A stretch of 64,000 bases of DNA from Clonostachys chloroleuca (lineage: Eukaryota > Ascomycota > Sordariomycetes > Hypocreales > Bionectriaceae). Numbering within the stretch: the first letter of the stretch is position 1; each line of letters starts with the position of its first letter. Location: assembly GCA_037952775.1 (NCBI GenBank), contig JBANAY010000003.1, forward strand, positions 17,856,001-17,920,000, given 5' to 3'. Shown here piece after piece: positions 34,645-46,856 of this stretch. The notes below the pieces were generated by a model that worked only from the letters and a program-made list of their open reading frames with translations, had not been told where the DNA came from and made no database searches. A program made the position numbers and the translations under genes.

Positions 34645-35145
34645 GCTTAGGCCAGCACTTGTTCGAAGCCATGTGGCGGTCCTTGTTGAAGTAAAAAGAG
34701 GATGTAATGGAAATGGGGAGGATTGCCCAAACTCTTCCGAATTAATTGGATTGGAAACGTCAGGTTGGAGGTGACGATGCGAGAAAGGGATTCTGTTAGT
34801 AGACGCGAGAATAGTTTGAACTTATTTCGATTAGTCTGGGCTTCCTTTAAAAAAATCCTAAATTAAATGGTGTTTAACTCATTTGCCCTTATCTCATACT
34901 GTTCGTCTTTACAAACCTCGACACTCGTAATAGTGCGTGGGCTTAGATACAGTACATTTCATTTCAATTACATCAATAGCCATAGCAAATTTTAGCTACC
35001 AACACAATCAAGATCATTGACGCGTAGCGATTATGTATATGCTTTTGCTTTTGACTTCTTCTTCTCGCTCTTACCTTGGGTCTTCAAAGCAACAGCACGG
35101 AATACTGACAAGTAGATATCGTGAAGGCAGGGGAAATAATATCAG

Positions 35146-35155
35146 GTCACGTGAC
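35146..35155. promoter_or_regulatory. Cbf1-type E-box palindrome upstream of eL22
   Basis: GTCACGTGAC is a perfect 10-bp palindrome with the CACGTG core bound by the bHLH factor Cbf1, at 220 bases before the eL22 ATG. Cbf1 together with Tbf1 is known at ribosomal protein promoters of Candida albicans. Confidence 0.6.
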
Positions 35156-35221
35156 AGAGGATTTAAGCGAAACGGGAGATCGGATGTGGACCGGCATCCG
35201 GCACATGTATTTATCCGGCGC

Positions 35222-35229
35222 AACCCTAA
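35222..35229. promoter_or_regulatory. Telomere-like AACCCTAA box (Tbf1-type site) upstream of eL22
   Basis: AACCCTAA contains the reverse complement of TTAGGG, the core recognised by Tbf1. It lies 67 bases downstream of the CACGTG site and about 145 bases before the ATG, matching the two-factor layout known for fungal ribosomal protein genes. Confidence 0.6.
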
Positions 35230-35374
35230 TTTTCAGCCATTTTCCCATCCCACCTAAAAGTTTTGGTGAAATTCCCCGAAAAAGTTGGTTCCATAACGAC
35301 AACTAAAACCGACATCTCCATCCCAGGCGCAGGATTCAATTTCTTTGCGTGTTATACCACTCAACATATCAACA

Positions 35375-36031
35375 ATGGCTCCTCAAACAGTATGTACATG
35401 ATACCGCTTTGCTGTCAAGGCTCTCCCTCCCTGTCCGCCTTCGTCTCATGAAGGCGGGCAGGAGCGAGCAGCTATCAAAAAGTGCAGTAGGCTAAGTCAA
35501 TTTTTCCCACAGCAGAAGAAGGCTGGCAAGGTCCAGAAGCAGACCAAGAAGGTAAGAAGACATTGGCGGGACAATCACCAATCCCTCAATTCGACCCGGA
35601 GCACAATTGGATGCAGGCTTGCTAACGTCCATGCCACCGCAGTACATCATCAACGCTTCTCAGCCCGCCAACGACAAGATCTTCGATGTCTCCGCCTTCG
35701 AGAAGTTCCTCCAGGAGCGCATCAAGGTCGAGGGCCGCACCAACAACCTCGGCGAGACCGTCGTCATCTCCCAGAAGGGTGACGGCAAGATTGAGATCAT
35801 TGCCCACAACGACCTCTCCGGCCGCTACCTGAAGTACCTGTATGCCTTCAACCCGGCTTCCCCCACGATCATTGACACAGATGGTTCTAACTCATATCCC
35901 ACAGCACCAAGAAGTTCCTCAAGAAGCAGCAGCTCCGTGACTGGCTCCGCGTGGTCTCCACCTCCCGTGGTGTCTACGAGCTCAAGTTCTTCAACGTCGT
36001 TAATGACGAGGTTGACGAGGACGACGAGTAA
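35375..36031 (+). CDS. rpl22: 60S ribosomal protein eL22
   Basis: Exons 35375-35389, 35513-35551, 35643-35839 and 35905-36031, total 125 residues, normal for eL22. Exon 1 encodes only MAPQT, a common early-intron design of ribosomal protein genes. The core reads YIINASQPANDKIFD, LQERIKVEGRTNNLG, VEISQKG-like VVISQKGDGKIEI, SGRYLKYLTKKFLKKQQ, LRDWLRVVSTSRGVYELKFF and an acidic end NDEVDEDDE. The protein sits on the large subunit exit-tunnel side and is not needed for peptidyl transfer. The first acceptor is a tandem CAGCAG, so an extra Gln may or may not be included. Codon use is highly biased, as expected for a very abundant protein. Confidence 0.97.
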
Positions 36032-36360
36032 AAAAGCCAAAAACAAAATCGGCCTGAGGACTGGTCTCGCACAACGATGGATTATGAGCATTGATTGGGA
36101 AGCGTGGTTCTATTAGGCGAAACGGTCTAGTTGGGATTTCTACATATTTCTCATACACATTCAATAATCATACCATTTGAGTGGTGTCCTGGAACACCAA
36201 AAAAAAACTCATACCCAAGCCAAATTGCTCTGATGATCGCTCCCCCAATGCATGAATGAAAACAAACTTTTCACCCTTCTCGTACTTTCCCCGCTCTATA
36301 ATATCAGACTTTTGTACAGTATGCGCGGTCCTCGTATGCCATGCCACTCGGCTCACTCTC
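36032..36360. other. Convergent 3' spacer between eL22 and the carrier gene
   Basis: AT-rich 3' UTRs of two convergent genes; nothing else seen. Confidence 0.6.
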
Positions 36361-37397
36361 CTAAAGAGTCCTCATCACACCCTCCCACACTAGCAATGCC
36401 ATTGCGTTCGCCGGGAATGCCCGCAGGAAGCACGGCAGGAACCCCCTCCAGTAGCCCTTGAGCCCAGACTCTCTGTACACGGTCTTGGCCGCGTCCGTCC
36501 ACCTGTAGAACCTGCGCTCGCCGTCGCCCAGCCCCTTGCCCAGCGGGTCGGTCATGATGCGCTGCTTCACCAGGTCGCTCGGGTAGCTGGTGAGCCAGAA
36601 GACCTGCGCGCTCAACCCGCCCGCCCAGAAGTTGATGGCGGGAGTGCTCATGCTCGTGTGGTCCCGCATCCAGCGCGAGAAGATGTCGTAGCTGCTCCAC
36701 CAGCAGAAGAAGAAGGACCGGAAGATGAGCGTCGCCGACAGGCCGTGGAAGACTCCCCGCACACCGTGGTGGCGGTAGATCTTGGTGAGGCAGTCGATGG
36801 GACCCGAGTACAGCCGGTCGGACTTCCTCGCGGCGTACTGGATCTGGAGGCGGGCCTTGATGTGCTCGACGGGCGCGGCGATGAAGCTCACGGTGGCCCC
36901 CGCGCACATGCCCGCCATGCCGTGGCCCGCCGCGGGCAGCGAGGGCTTGTCCACGTGAAAGACGTGGGTGGCTATCAGGCGGCGGTAGACGTTGAGCGAG
37001 CCCATCAGGATCGAGTCCATGAACATCCAGCCCAGCAGCGGCGGCGTGGCTCCCTTGTACAGGCCGCGGAACCCTTCCTGGCTGATGGTCTGCATGGCAC
37101 ATTGGAGCGGCCCGCGGAATCTGGTGGCGTCCGTGGTCTGCATGCGCACCTTTACCGTATCAAAGGGATGCCCAACTAAGTTCGAGGTGTCAATGCCCCT
37201 CTTCTCTGATTGTATGTGAATGTACGAAGAGTCTCCTCACCTGTCAACTTTGCAACACCGCTGAAGACTCCAGCGACGAACCCCTTGTAGTCATGAGCCG
37301 ACGATGCCTTCTTAGAAGGCTGATCCAGGACGGCGACTGGTGTGATGGCGGCCGCCTGGGCACCAGCTGTCGTCACTGGCGCACTTGAGGGAGGCAT
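36361..37397 (-). CDS. Mitochondrial carrier family (SLC25) inner-membrane transporter, YMC/carnitine-ornithine-like subgroup
   Basis: Exons 37397-37241 and 37175-36361, total 323 residues, usual carrier size. Three tandem Solcar repeats are visible with their Px[DE]xx[RK] signatures: HPFDTVKVRMQ, APVEHIKARLQ (Pro kept, Glu in place of Asp) and YPSDLVKQRIM. Supporting segments include GLYKGATPPLLGWMFMDS, GVFHGLSATLIFRS and GYWRGFLPCFLRAFPANA. The short N-terminus is Ala/Pro-rich without a clear presequence, normal for this family. The substrate cannot be read from sequence alone; the RAFPANA ending and GATPPL loop fit the YMC, carnitine or basic amino-acid carrier branch. The intron (65 bases) splits the first signature just before V-G-H-P. 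The frame is intact and GC-rich. Confidence 0.92.
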
Positions 37398-38591
37398 TGC
37401 AGTGAACTCTCGATCAGCCGACCAACACCATCAAGAAGAGCTACCCGCGGTGGTCCACCGTGTTTTACAATAATGGCGTCGGAGCGCGCTGCGGACAGTA
37501 GCTAGATGCGATGTCGGAGGCAAACTAGCCAAGGCCCGTTGCTGTAGTTGGGGTAAGATAGGAGAAAGGATTTATTCCTTTCGAGTACGTCAGAGATGAC
37601 AGCTCTTTATCAACTAAACTGCCCGGAGATAAGGTCAATGATCTGGCCAGCTGCAGGAGGGAAGGGGAGAATGGGACCCAAGAATTGTCTGCCAATCCCG
37701 CAAGGAGCATCCATCTCATACCGCCTCCATCTTCATGCTGCTACGAACCTCTTCGGGTGAATCTGCAAGTGTGCTTACTTGCCATCGGCTCCAGCACCCA
37801 CCTTACAAATATGATCCAGAATAATAATTCGAAATTCACAGAGGGCTATTGGGCCGACCAGTGGGGGATAGCCCTCAAAGTAGACAAGTCTTGCGGGTAC
37901 GATTATTCTATCGCAACGCTACATTGATGCTAGGGTTCACTATCACCGCATTTCGAGTCTGCACATAGAGCAAACCACATTATCGAGTCCTGTCACCATA
38001 TAATCCTTCACAATCTGTGAGAGTAGAGTATGCCATTGTATTATGTATTGAAGCTTAGCTGCTTCTCTCGTCGCCGTGGCGCTATCTACTGCTGAAATGC
38101 AATCATGTCGTCCCCTTTCTAAGACTGTCATCCGCTCTGAAACCTTCCTTTCACTAGCTTTGCCCTTCTCCTTGTCGTTTCGTTCCCATTGGTATTTTCT
38201 AAAGCACAAATGTACACAACGCAGCGCTTTTTGCAACTAGATAACCATGTCATATCGTCGTGAGCAATGTGTTAAGACAAAAACTGAACCCCCCCCCTGC
38301 TCCCATCCTTCGTTAAAAATGCCGTGATCGGCCCGGCCAATCCTGGCATAAAGGATTTCCCCAAGTACGTTAATGAGCCGCTAATTAACCCAATATACGG
38401 ATTTTTCCCGTTCTTTTTTTTTCTGGTGTATTGATCGTTTTTGTTTCGTGATACTGTTCCTTCTTCAAAGCCGGAAGGTGTCTTCAACAGTCGATGTAAG
38501 GGGTTGACATCCCGAATAACTGTTGATCATGTGCTGTTTAGTCAACACGTTTGAAAAGCCAGTCGTAACGTTCACCACGGCGGACCTCTGC
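37398..38591. other. Intergenic upstream of the carrier gene
   Basis: Contains the carrier promoter (right of 37397) and the 3' region of the large minus-strand gene that ends at 38592. Run of 8-9 C at about 38290. ORFs here are short and unsupported. Confidence 0.6.
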
Positions 38592-41500
38592 CTAAAACGT
38601 GTCCGTCTCATGGCTTGCAACGGAGCCAAAAGTATCTATGAGTTATACGTTAGCTAAGACTTCAAATATACACACATCCAAGGGCACACAAACCTCTCTT
38701 TCGGCGTTTTTCCTGGTCATCGTCGTGATTCTTTGGTGTCATTGCACGTGGTCCACTTGGTCTGCGGGTAGGGACACCAAGGGCCGCATTGAGATTGCGA
38801 TTTTCTGGCTTGGGGCTACCAGTAGGAGAAGTGTAGCTATAGCCATCATCATAAGTTTGGCTTAGGGGACTGCCCTTGGCTAGTCGTGAGATACGGGCTT
38901 TGGAAGGGGTAACGCCCGGTGAAGCGTCGAGTGGCTCTTTGGGCGGACGAGGAGGACCGGAGTTACTGCCGGGAGATGTTGGCCAGTTCTCTGCCTCCCG
39001 TGTAGCAGATACAGGTGACGCAGGAGTCTCGCTGTACCTCGAGGCGCCGTGATGCATTCTATTAAGGCTTGTCACGGAGCCGGCCCAATCGGCAGACTTG
39101 GGTGTCATTGGGTCATTGTATTGTTGAGCTGAGTTTTCCAGTGCGTTCCGGTAGCTCTGTCCGGGACGAGGTTGGGGATGCTGTAAGTTCAGCGAGTTTC
39201 GATGAGCCCTGTACTTGGGATCCTCTGTCCCAGAGGTGGACGACTGGAACGGTTGCTGCGACGTTCCTGCCTGGCTTGTTGGGGCGAGACTAGGATCTGA
39301 GAATCCGGTATGAAGCTTGTCTTCACCATATGGGTCATGCTCGTACCCTTGAGGATCGTAGGAGCCCAGGCTTGATCCTGAGCGAGAAGGAAGCGGCTGG
39401 TCATCATACTTGGCGTCCTTCTTACCGCTACCACGTAGAGCTCTTCCCACGCTTGTTGCAGTGCTTTCAGACCATCGCGAGATTTTTGGCAGCCAGCCAG
39501 AGGAGCTGCTCGACTTGTGCTTTTTTCCCTTTTCAGTTCGAGGAGTGTTGTCGGCACTCAAAACCTGTTGGCTTTGTGGGGACTGTTGCAACGGACTACC
39601 GGGTGGTAATGAGCCACCTCGGGGGTTTCATCAAGGTTGGCAGTGCTGCCGGCCTGTCGGTTTGATGGGCAGTGATGGTCGAATTGATACTCATCATCAT
39701 GTTCTTGGACAGTGCTGACCCTATTGTCAGCGAGCTTGCGATCGTTGCCTATCTTTGCAGCAGTGCCGCGAGACTGAATAGAGAGGTGGCCAGAGTGGCT
39801 AGCATAACTAGCCGTAGACACTCCTTCGGGCTCATATCCTTGGTCTTGCTCGTATTGACCTTCTGGCTGTAAATTTTCGATAGATTGGCCACGTCCACTA
39901 GACCCGGGAGGGGCAGTCTGATTCTTGAGCACATCAACCTCTCCAAGTAGTTGCATGAGCATATCTTCGATACGGCTCAGATCATTGGTACCCTTGGCAC
40001 CCAGTCCAGCGAGGGCTCTCTTCCAAAGATTCTTCTTCTTGTTCATCATAGAATCATCGGTTCCTGGTTGTGATCCACTTTGGATGGAGCGCGCCACGGT
40101 ACCAGGGAATGGACGAGGACCGTTGATCGCCTTTTGCAGCTTCTCCGTATTCTCGACATTTGCGAAGATGATATCGTCGCCGGTGTCTTGCATAAGTTCC
40201 TTCATTTCTTGGAACGATTGTCTCATCTCGAGCGCTGCATTCATTAAGAGCGCGATGATCTCGGTGTCACGAGCGCTTCGCTGAGCGTCACGAACCATAA
40301 GCTATGAGCAAGTGTTAGTCAGTTGATTCCTTAGATTTCCTAAGAAGATTGTAGGGTCTGGGCTTACATGTTGCATCAGGGATACGATATCCTTGTTCTC
40401 TATTCTGTCGATACCAGCTCCTGTAGCAGCATCATAGAATGGTGATGCCATACCTTGGGACATGCCGCTAAAGTGGCGAGAGACGTCCTTGGAAACATAA
40501 AATGGGTCCTCGCCCATTGCTGGCTTGTTAGCATCCGCAAAAGTGAGCGCGGCTTTGCCCTTTGGCTCAACATCTGGTGACCGATTCGACATATAGCCTT
40601 CATCGAATTTCTGTGCGAAGTTGGGGCTTCCGGTGTGGTACTGTGGACCGAAAGAACCAGGCAGGTTGCGTGCCCCCAAGATGTTCTCGTTCAGATTAGG
40701 ATTGACGATAGGGCTGGCATCCTCGTAGGGGTTGGTGAGAAGCGTCTCTCTCTTGCGATCATCTGACGTTCGCTGCCATTCATCTGGCTCCTGGCTTGCT
40801 TGGCGGCTGTGAGATCCTGTGGCAAGACCTGCGGCAGCTCCGGCAGCTGCAGCAGCGCCCAAGGTCTCGGAAATCCCAAGACCATTATCACCAGGGGTGC
40901 CCTGTTGTTGTCTTTCTTGGGCAATGCTTCGCTGTGTTGGTGTTGCCCGGCCAGACAGTTGTCCATCATCTTCTCTATCGAGGCGGTCTTGCATGATGGA
41001 CGAGTTCGTCCTGGCATCTTCATCGATATAACCAAGAGCAGGGTCAGGGTAATCCATATCAGGCAGACCGCTATAGCCGAATTTTGGCTCAGGCTCTTCT
41101 TCAAAGCTAAACCTGTCAACGCTGTGAGTAGGAGTATTTCGAGGCTCCCATCCGTCCTGTGTACGCTGCTTGAATGATCGGTTTCTGTTCACTCCTGCTG
41201 GAACATCGTCCTCAGTGTCCTGACCAGGAGCGTGCTGCCTTTCCTGAGCAGCCTTGAGTGCTGCAGCTGCTGCGCCCACAGCTCCCGCCGTTATCGCAGC
41301 TTCAGAGGCCGTTGGCGATTGTCGGTATTTTGTGCGAGTGACAGGTACCTTGCGACCATGGTCATCAACATCGTACTCCGAGTATTCCTGTGATTGGGCT
41401 TGCGACCTAGCTCCTGGTGTGGCATGTCTTTCTTCGGTAAAGTCTCGCTGGTCTTCGCTAGATTGCTTTTCTGGGCTTCTATCACGGCTGCTCTGGGTCC

Positions 41501-43906
41501 GAGCATCGTAAGAAAGCGTAGAATCACGAAGCCCGTAGGGGGAGCCGCTGGTGAGCACCGACTGGTCAAGCATTGATCCATCAACCAGAGATGCAACAGC
41601 AGATTCAACCCCCAATGGAGGATGAACAAAGTTTGGATTGGCGCCAATGCCTTGGACTGGTTGCTTTGATGGAACACCGCCGGCCTCGCTGTCGGTCGAA
41701 AGTTTTCCGGCGCTCCTCACGCTTTCGTCGCTCATGGAATACTGATCAAACTCTCTGCTTCGCAGGTTGCTTGGGGTAGATCTTAATGATCCAGCGGAGC
41801 CTCCATACGCTCCACGGTCCATTGACTTCGATGGGGAAGGATAAGCATCGCTGGCTGCCGAGTGCAAGCTTCTTGAGTGCCTAGGGTGCTGTGCCTCGCT
41901 TCCTCCCTCGGTGTAGCCAGAGACACTGGGAATTGGACTCAGACCGCGAGCGCCTGCTTGATATGGCACGTACTTGAGCGGTGGGGGGACATCTTGTGTG
42001 TGATAGTACTGCTCCTCAAAGGTTTGCTCAGGATAGTCACCTTGGTCCGAGTATTCGGGGTCGTCCTCCACATATTCGTCGTGATATCTGATGGGGATCT
42101 TCCGCCCATACTCATCAGTCTCGTATTCTTCAGCAAATCCTTCTTTGTTCTCACGGGGAAGTGCCGTCAGATCACCATGCGATACATTGGCATGAGCGGT
42201 ACCAAGCGGGTGTAGAAGGTTATCGGGTGATTGTGGGTATGTAGCTCCTCCCTGCTGGTTGCCGGCTCTCGGGATGTCATGTATCATTTCCTCGCTGGCG
42301 GAATGAGGTCTATCAGATTCCGCAGAAAGAATAGATGTTCTCGTCAATTCGGATGGGTTGCCTTCACTCATCAACGGCATTGGCGGGGCTGGAGCCCACT
42401 CTTCCTCTTCGTACTTCTCAACATGACGATCACGCCCAAGACTTCGGCTTCGAGACGTGTCTGTTCTCCTCCGCCTTCTGTCCCGCTGTTTTCTCTCGTC
42501 AGATTGGGACTTGTCATCCAGAAGAGAGAGTCCTTTGCTAAGAGCGGCGCCTGCGGCAGCAGCCTTGAGCAAGTCACCCCGTCTAGGTGTCGAGGGGGCA
42601 GTATCATGATCCCGATAATCATCATTCATTGATTCACGGCTGATACTGCGAGAAGAGCTGTCAACATATTCATGACGAGCCTCCCTATTACGCCGCTCCT
42701 TGAGGCGGCTCCCATCTCTTGTAGATTCACTTCGCTGGCCCGAAGACCGCCTGCGGTCTGGGGTTACGAGATCTTCCCGAGAGATGGAGGTTCCTTCAGA
42801 TGTGACGGAGTCACGGCGGGTCTCACGCTTGCTTTGTTCGCGCTTCAAAGCACTCAGCTCGGGTAAAATCAACCTTCTGATGGCATCCTCCACAGTTTCC
42901 AGCAGTTTAGGATTGTTGATGGAAGATTTAGATGCACCAGAGCGGTTGGAATGTGTCTCCACCGAGCGATGGCTTTGAGAAAAGTTGGAGGATACGACAC
43001 TGGAGTCTACAGCTGAGACAGCAGATTCCAGTCCGCGACTCGACCGGCGACGGGGTGACTCGTCAACACGGCGTTCAGAAGAAACATTGCTCGTCCTACT
43101 TTTAGTCCTCCTCTTCCTCTCTGGTCTCTCTTTTGACTTGTCTGACAACTTGACACGCTCGCGGCCTCCAGACCGGCTTTTGTGCGTGCTATCTGCATTG
43201 GTGTGGCTTTCCGATGCAACAACCTCGCCCCTCGACGGACTCACGCCGCGTTTGACATCTGTTCCTGGGCCCGATCCAGATCCGTCTAGGAAGCTATCTG
43301 CGGGGATCGCAGAAATCTCTGAAGCATTGGCAGCTTGGTATGTTGCTGCCTCAGACGGGATCAGAGGGCTAGCAGGTCTCCGACGACGGTAGCTTCGCTC
43401 GCCTCGATCAATTTCAATGTCGATTGGATTCCTCGAGACAGTTGACTCCTCAGTTGCTGATGCATAGGACGTCATGCTGGTGGAATCGTCACCGTCAGTG
43501 AGTTCAATCTCACGGGGCGAGTGTATGTTGTCCAGGGGGATACGGCGAGTAACAGAGGCCTTTCTGGAGCCTTTGGTGGACTCTGTGAGCTGAATATGGT
43601 CACCCCTGCCCTTCCTAGAAGGCGTCAATCGAACCCGGACGCTCGGTTTGCGCTCAGTGCTGGTCGAGCCACCGACGGACGATCTTCTCCCTCAAAATAT
43701 TCTATTAACAGAGAAGTCTGCGATTTGCTGGCTTTATGACCGCGAGTGCGGATTGTGACGGGAGTTCCGTCGTCAGGAATCGAGTATGACGACTTTTCGT
43801 CCCCGGGCTTGGAAAGTTCGGTGGAGGTCAGTTCCGTTGGGGTTGTTGTGTCGGTTTCTGTCGGGGCGGGGAGAGGGAGAGGGACTTTTCTGGCGTCGAT
43901 GCCCAT
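38592..43906 (-). CDS. Large Ser/Arg/Glu-rich disordered protein of unknown function (two apparent 1-base gaps)
   Basis: Exons 43906-40368, 40301-38694 and 38635-38592. With one base restored near 43672 and one at the G5 run 39621-39625 the frame is open for 1,730 residues, from MGIDARKVPLPLPAP to ...SHETDTF. The first break lies between LLIEYFEGEDRPS and GGSTSTERKPSVRVRLTPS, the second between STANLDETPR and GGSLPPGSPLQQ. The protein is mostly disordered with Arg/Ser/Glu clusters, three Ala-rich helical stretches (LLKAAAAGAALSKGLSLL, ITAGAVGAAAAALKAA, LGAAAAAGAAAGLATG) and predicted helical segments near VEDAIRRLILPELSALK, RQSFQEMKELMQDTGDD and LSRIEDMLMQLLGEVD. No signal peptide or catalytic domain. 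Introns are 66 and 58 bases. I do not recognise the family. Confidence 0.8.
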
Positions 43907-46431
43907 TTTAATGTGATATTAGGTGAAGAGCGTTCCAATCTCTTCGGTCAGAGCTTTGCGTGTCGATGCTCACTTTGACGAAAGTGAAGGCGCAAAGCCG
44001 ATTGTCGATGCGTGCGGAGGCCAACGTGAGGAACTTGCACGTCAAGGCATCCGGGCACTATCGTGAAGCCCAAAGGAAAAAAAACTCTAGATTTTCCCAC
44101 CTATCAGTCTCAGACAGTCGCCACATGGGACGACAACTCCGATCCAAGAACTCACACAAAGAAACAAAAAACTGGCCGAAATGCAAGACGAGATGAAGAA
44201 CGGTCTGGGCAAGCAGACCTTAACGGCAGTAAGACCAGAAGTGCTGAGCGGTGGGGGGTCCAAAAGGTGGGCAACTAGCCGATGGCAGGGTTAATGTTGC
44301 AGCCGGGCAACCAGATATGATGAGCACTCTAGGCAAAAGGGAACCGGGATGCGATGGGTCGAGGGCTTTAGCGGCTCTCCCCGGACCTTGCAGGCTGGTT
44401 GCTAGGGGCTCCCGAAGCGTGCTGCGAACGAATACGTCGGATGGCAAAGGCAAGGAACATGCATTCGTTTTGTGCTGGGCTGTGGAAAAGAAAAAACCCC
44501 GAGCCAAACTGCGTGATCACCTTGATTGTTCGCAGCTCTGCGTTGGCGCAGGAGGATTCTGCAGGGGAGAATGGCAGGCAGCACGGCAGCCAACGACAGA
44601 GTGATGCCCGACGTACACAGTTTGTTTTGGTCGAAATGTGCGGCTGGGGTGGAACTGCTTGATGAGTTGGCGCTGCCGGTGAGCACCACAGCGTGGGCCA
44701 ATAATTCGTCGAGGCAGGGGTTTAGGGTGGTTGGAGTCTCTGGAGGACAGCAGTGATGAGCTGGTACGTATCCGTGCCAAGGACCTGTGGTGCTGGGGAA
44801 CATTTGGGCTCCACTGTAGCCAATCTGCTTTAGGGCAGGTGCCACTGAGGTAGCAATTCTTCCCAGACATGGGAGAGAAATGGAAGGCGGGAACGATTGA
44901 TGCTAGTGATCATTCGCTAGGCTTTTCGCCAGGACGGGAGCCTATGCTCATTGTTTCCTCGTATGAGGGGGTGGTTGGGGACGAACAATGGGCTGAGTTG
45001 GCTTTTTTTCCTTAGGGTAGCGTTCTAGCGCACACTACTGCGGCCAGCAGCAACCTGAGTGAGTGAAATACCTCCGCGACAAGCGATACCGGCTTACACG
45101 AGGGCTTTCGCCCGTTCGGCCACTGTTCATCTCAGCGGCCTGCCTGGTACTTCTGAGGTACATGGAAATGGAAAGATTCTGCCACGGCACGATTACATCA
45201 CAGGTGAACCTCCAGTACTAGTAGCATTATTCCTCTCAGACACCGCCACTACCCATGCCTGGGCTGTTGGGTAGCACGTAGCAATAATGAGATATCCCCG
45301 GGGCACCGCCCATGGTAATGCCGATGGTCAGGTGCGACAGATTTCATTGTGAAACAACGCTTCGGAATCACAGTCGCACATGAGCACCCTCTGCCAACCA
45401 TCTGCCCCGTATGCACGCGAGCAACAGCAGTGGCGTTGCGTTTCCAACGCTGCTAACCTGGGTATCCCTACCCTTAGCCCTACCTTACTCCCGTTCACTG
45501 ACCACATCCACCCGAGACAAGCAAGGCATGCCTTCAATTTTGCTCTCGATATGCGAGCAAGAGGCCCTAGGCCACCTGCCGATCGAACGACTGTGGATAT
45601 AAGATTCCACACGCGAGTTCTAGTCAGTTATACCCAGCAACTGGGCCGCCTGGCTCTGGGTCGTCCCCCATTGACAAGGGCGGGCTTGACGGGGAACATG
45701 CAAGTGGACATCACATGTCACAGCACGCCCGAACAGAAACGCTCGGAAGATCGACTTCTGCAGGGGTCATCTCTTGTTCAGCTGCAAATTGAAGCAGAAA
45801 TCACCCGAGTCATAATGAGACCTCCGTAAGCTCTGGCAGGCCAATAGTGAGGTTTCGTCCACACAACTGAGCCTATCGGTCTGTCGCTTGAGCATCAATT
45901 TGAACAAATGAGTTTAGCCCCAAGCGGTTCTAATGATGTGATAGACGAGCATCCTAACTCAAGGACTAGAGTCCGTTAGCAAACCCTCATGACTAGGCGA
46001 AAAGTGAAACATTTAATCCGGCCCAGGTGATTCGTAACGTTGTCTCAAATGCCGAGCTCCAATCTTGTTTCCTCTGTCAGAGAGCAATTTCAAATGTAAT
46101 ACGTACGCCGCCACCGTTCTACCCTAAAGACTAAAGTCCAAATATCAAGAACCATAATATAAAAATTGTACATCATAGAATATCAATATAAGTTTTAAGG
46201 TCAAGCACCCAGCTGATATAACAAGTATGTTTGTGTTATAGTCTCCGAGGCAGTACTATAAACGGTTTGGCAGGCCGGGGAGCTAGGCACTCCCCAGCCA
46301 CTATTTGAGCCACTTCAACCTGCAGAAAATCCACCACATAACCAACCACCCTCATTCACACAAACCACCAACCTCTCTGTTAGCATCACAACCAATTTTA
46401 CGACACACCCGTCGTCGCGCATTCTAAAACA
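43907..46431. other. Divergent intergenic region, large unknown gene and tfb5
   Basis: 2.5 kb with no ORF that shows a domain; the longest (44402-44845, 45380-45829) look random. The stretch 46090-46260 is AT-rich. Confidence 0.55.
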
Positions 46432-46823
46432 ATGCCTCGTGCCATCAGAGGTCCGTCAGCTATCGGCCCCTGTATGGGACGCCTAAAACACCAGCCCAAT
46501 TGTGTAGTAGCTGCTGACACACTCGGGCAACAGGCGTGCTGATCGAGTGCGATCCCTCCATCAAGTCCATCATCGTGAACATCGACAGTAAGAACCATGA
46601 CTTCATCATCGAGGACCTCGACGAGGAGCGTGTCGTCGTCAAGGAAAACATGGTCGGCGAGCTGAAGCGGCGACTGGAGGATGTGAGCCATCATCCACCC
46701 CGTCTACATTGTCACTGGCATTGCACGGCGATTCTAGATGCTCGTTTCATTGTACACTAACAATCTACCACCCAGCGCCTCAAGGAAAACCTTCCTCCCG
46801 TAGAAGAATCCGGATCCGAATAA
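46432..46823 (+). CDS. tfb5: TFIIH subunit Tfb5 (GTF2H5/TTDA homologue)
   Basis: A tiny three-exon gene: 46432-46450, 46534-46682 and 46776-46823, total 71 residues, the normal size. The protein reads [42 protein letters not shown], and ends [10 protein letters not shown]. Tfb5 stabilises the TFIIH core through Tfb2/p52 and stimulates XPB/Ssl2 in nucleotide excision repair and transcription. The first intron follows the G of a Gly codon, its donor GTCCGT is weak, but the joined frame reproduces the family exactly. The gene is convergent with the isomerase gene, whose stop codon lies only 33 bases away, so their 3' UTRs must overlap. Confidence 0.95.
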
Positions 46824-46856
46824 CGCACCCTCCCCTCCCGAACTCGCACGACAAAT

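Larger units (their letters stand above)
34645..35374. other. Intergenic with the eL22 promoter
   Basis: The left half is an AT-rich 3' region; the right half is the eL22 promoter and leader, with the CACGTG and AACCCTAA elements listed separately. Short ORFs at 35033-35257 and 35121-35306 are not supported. Confidence 0.6.
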
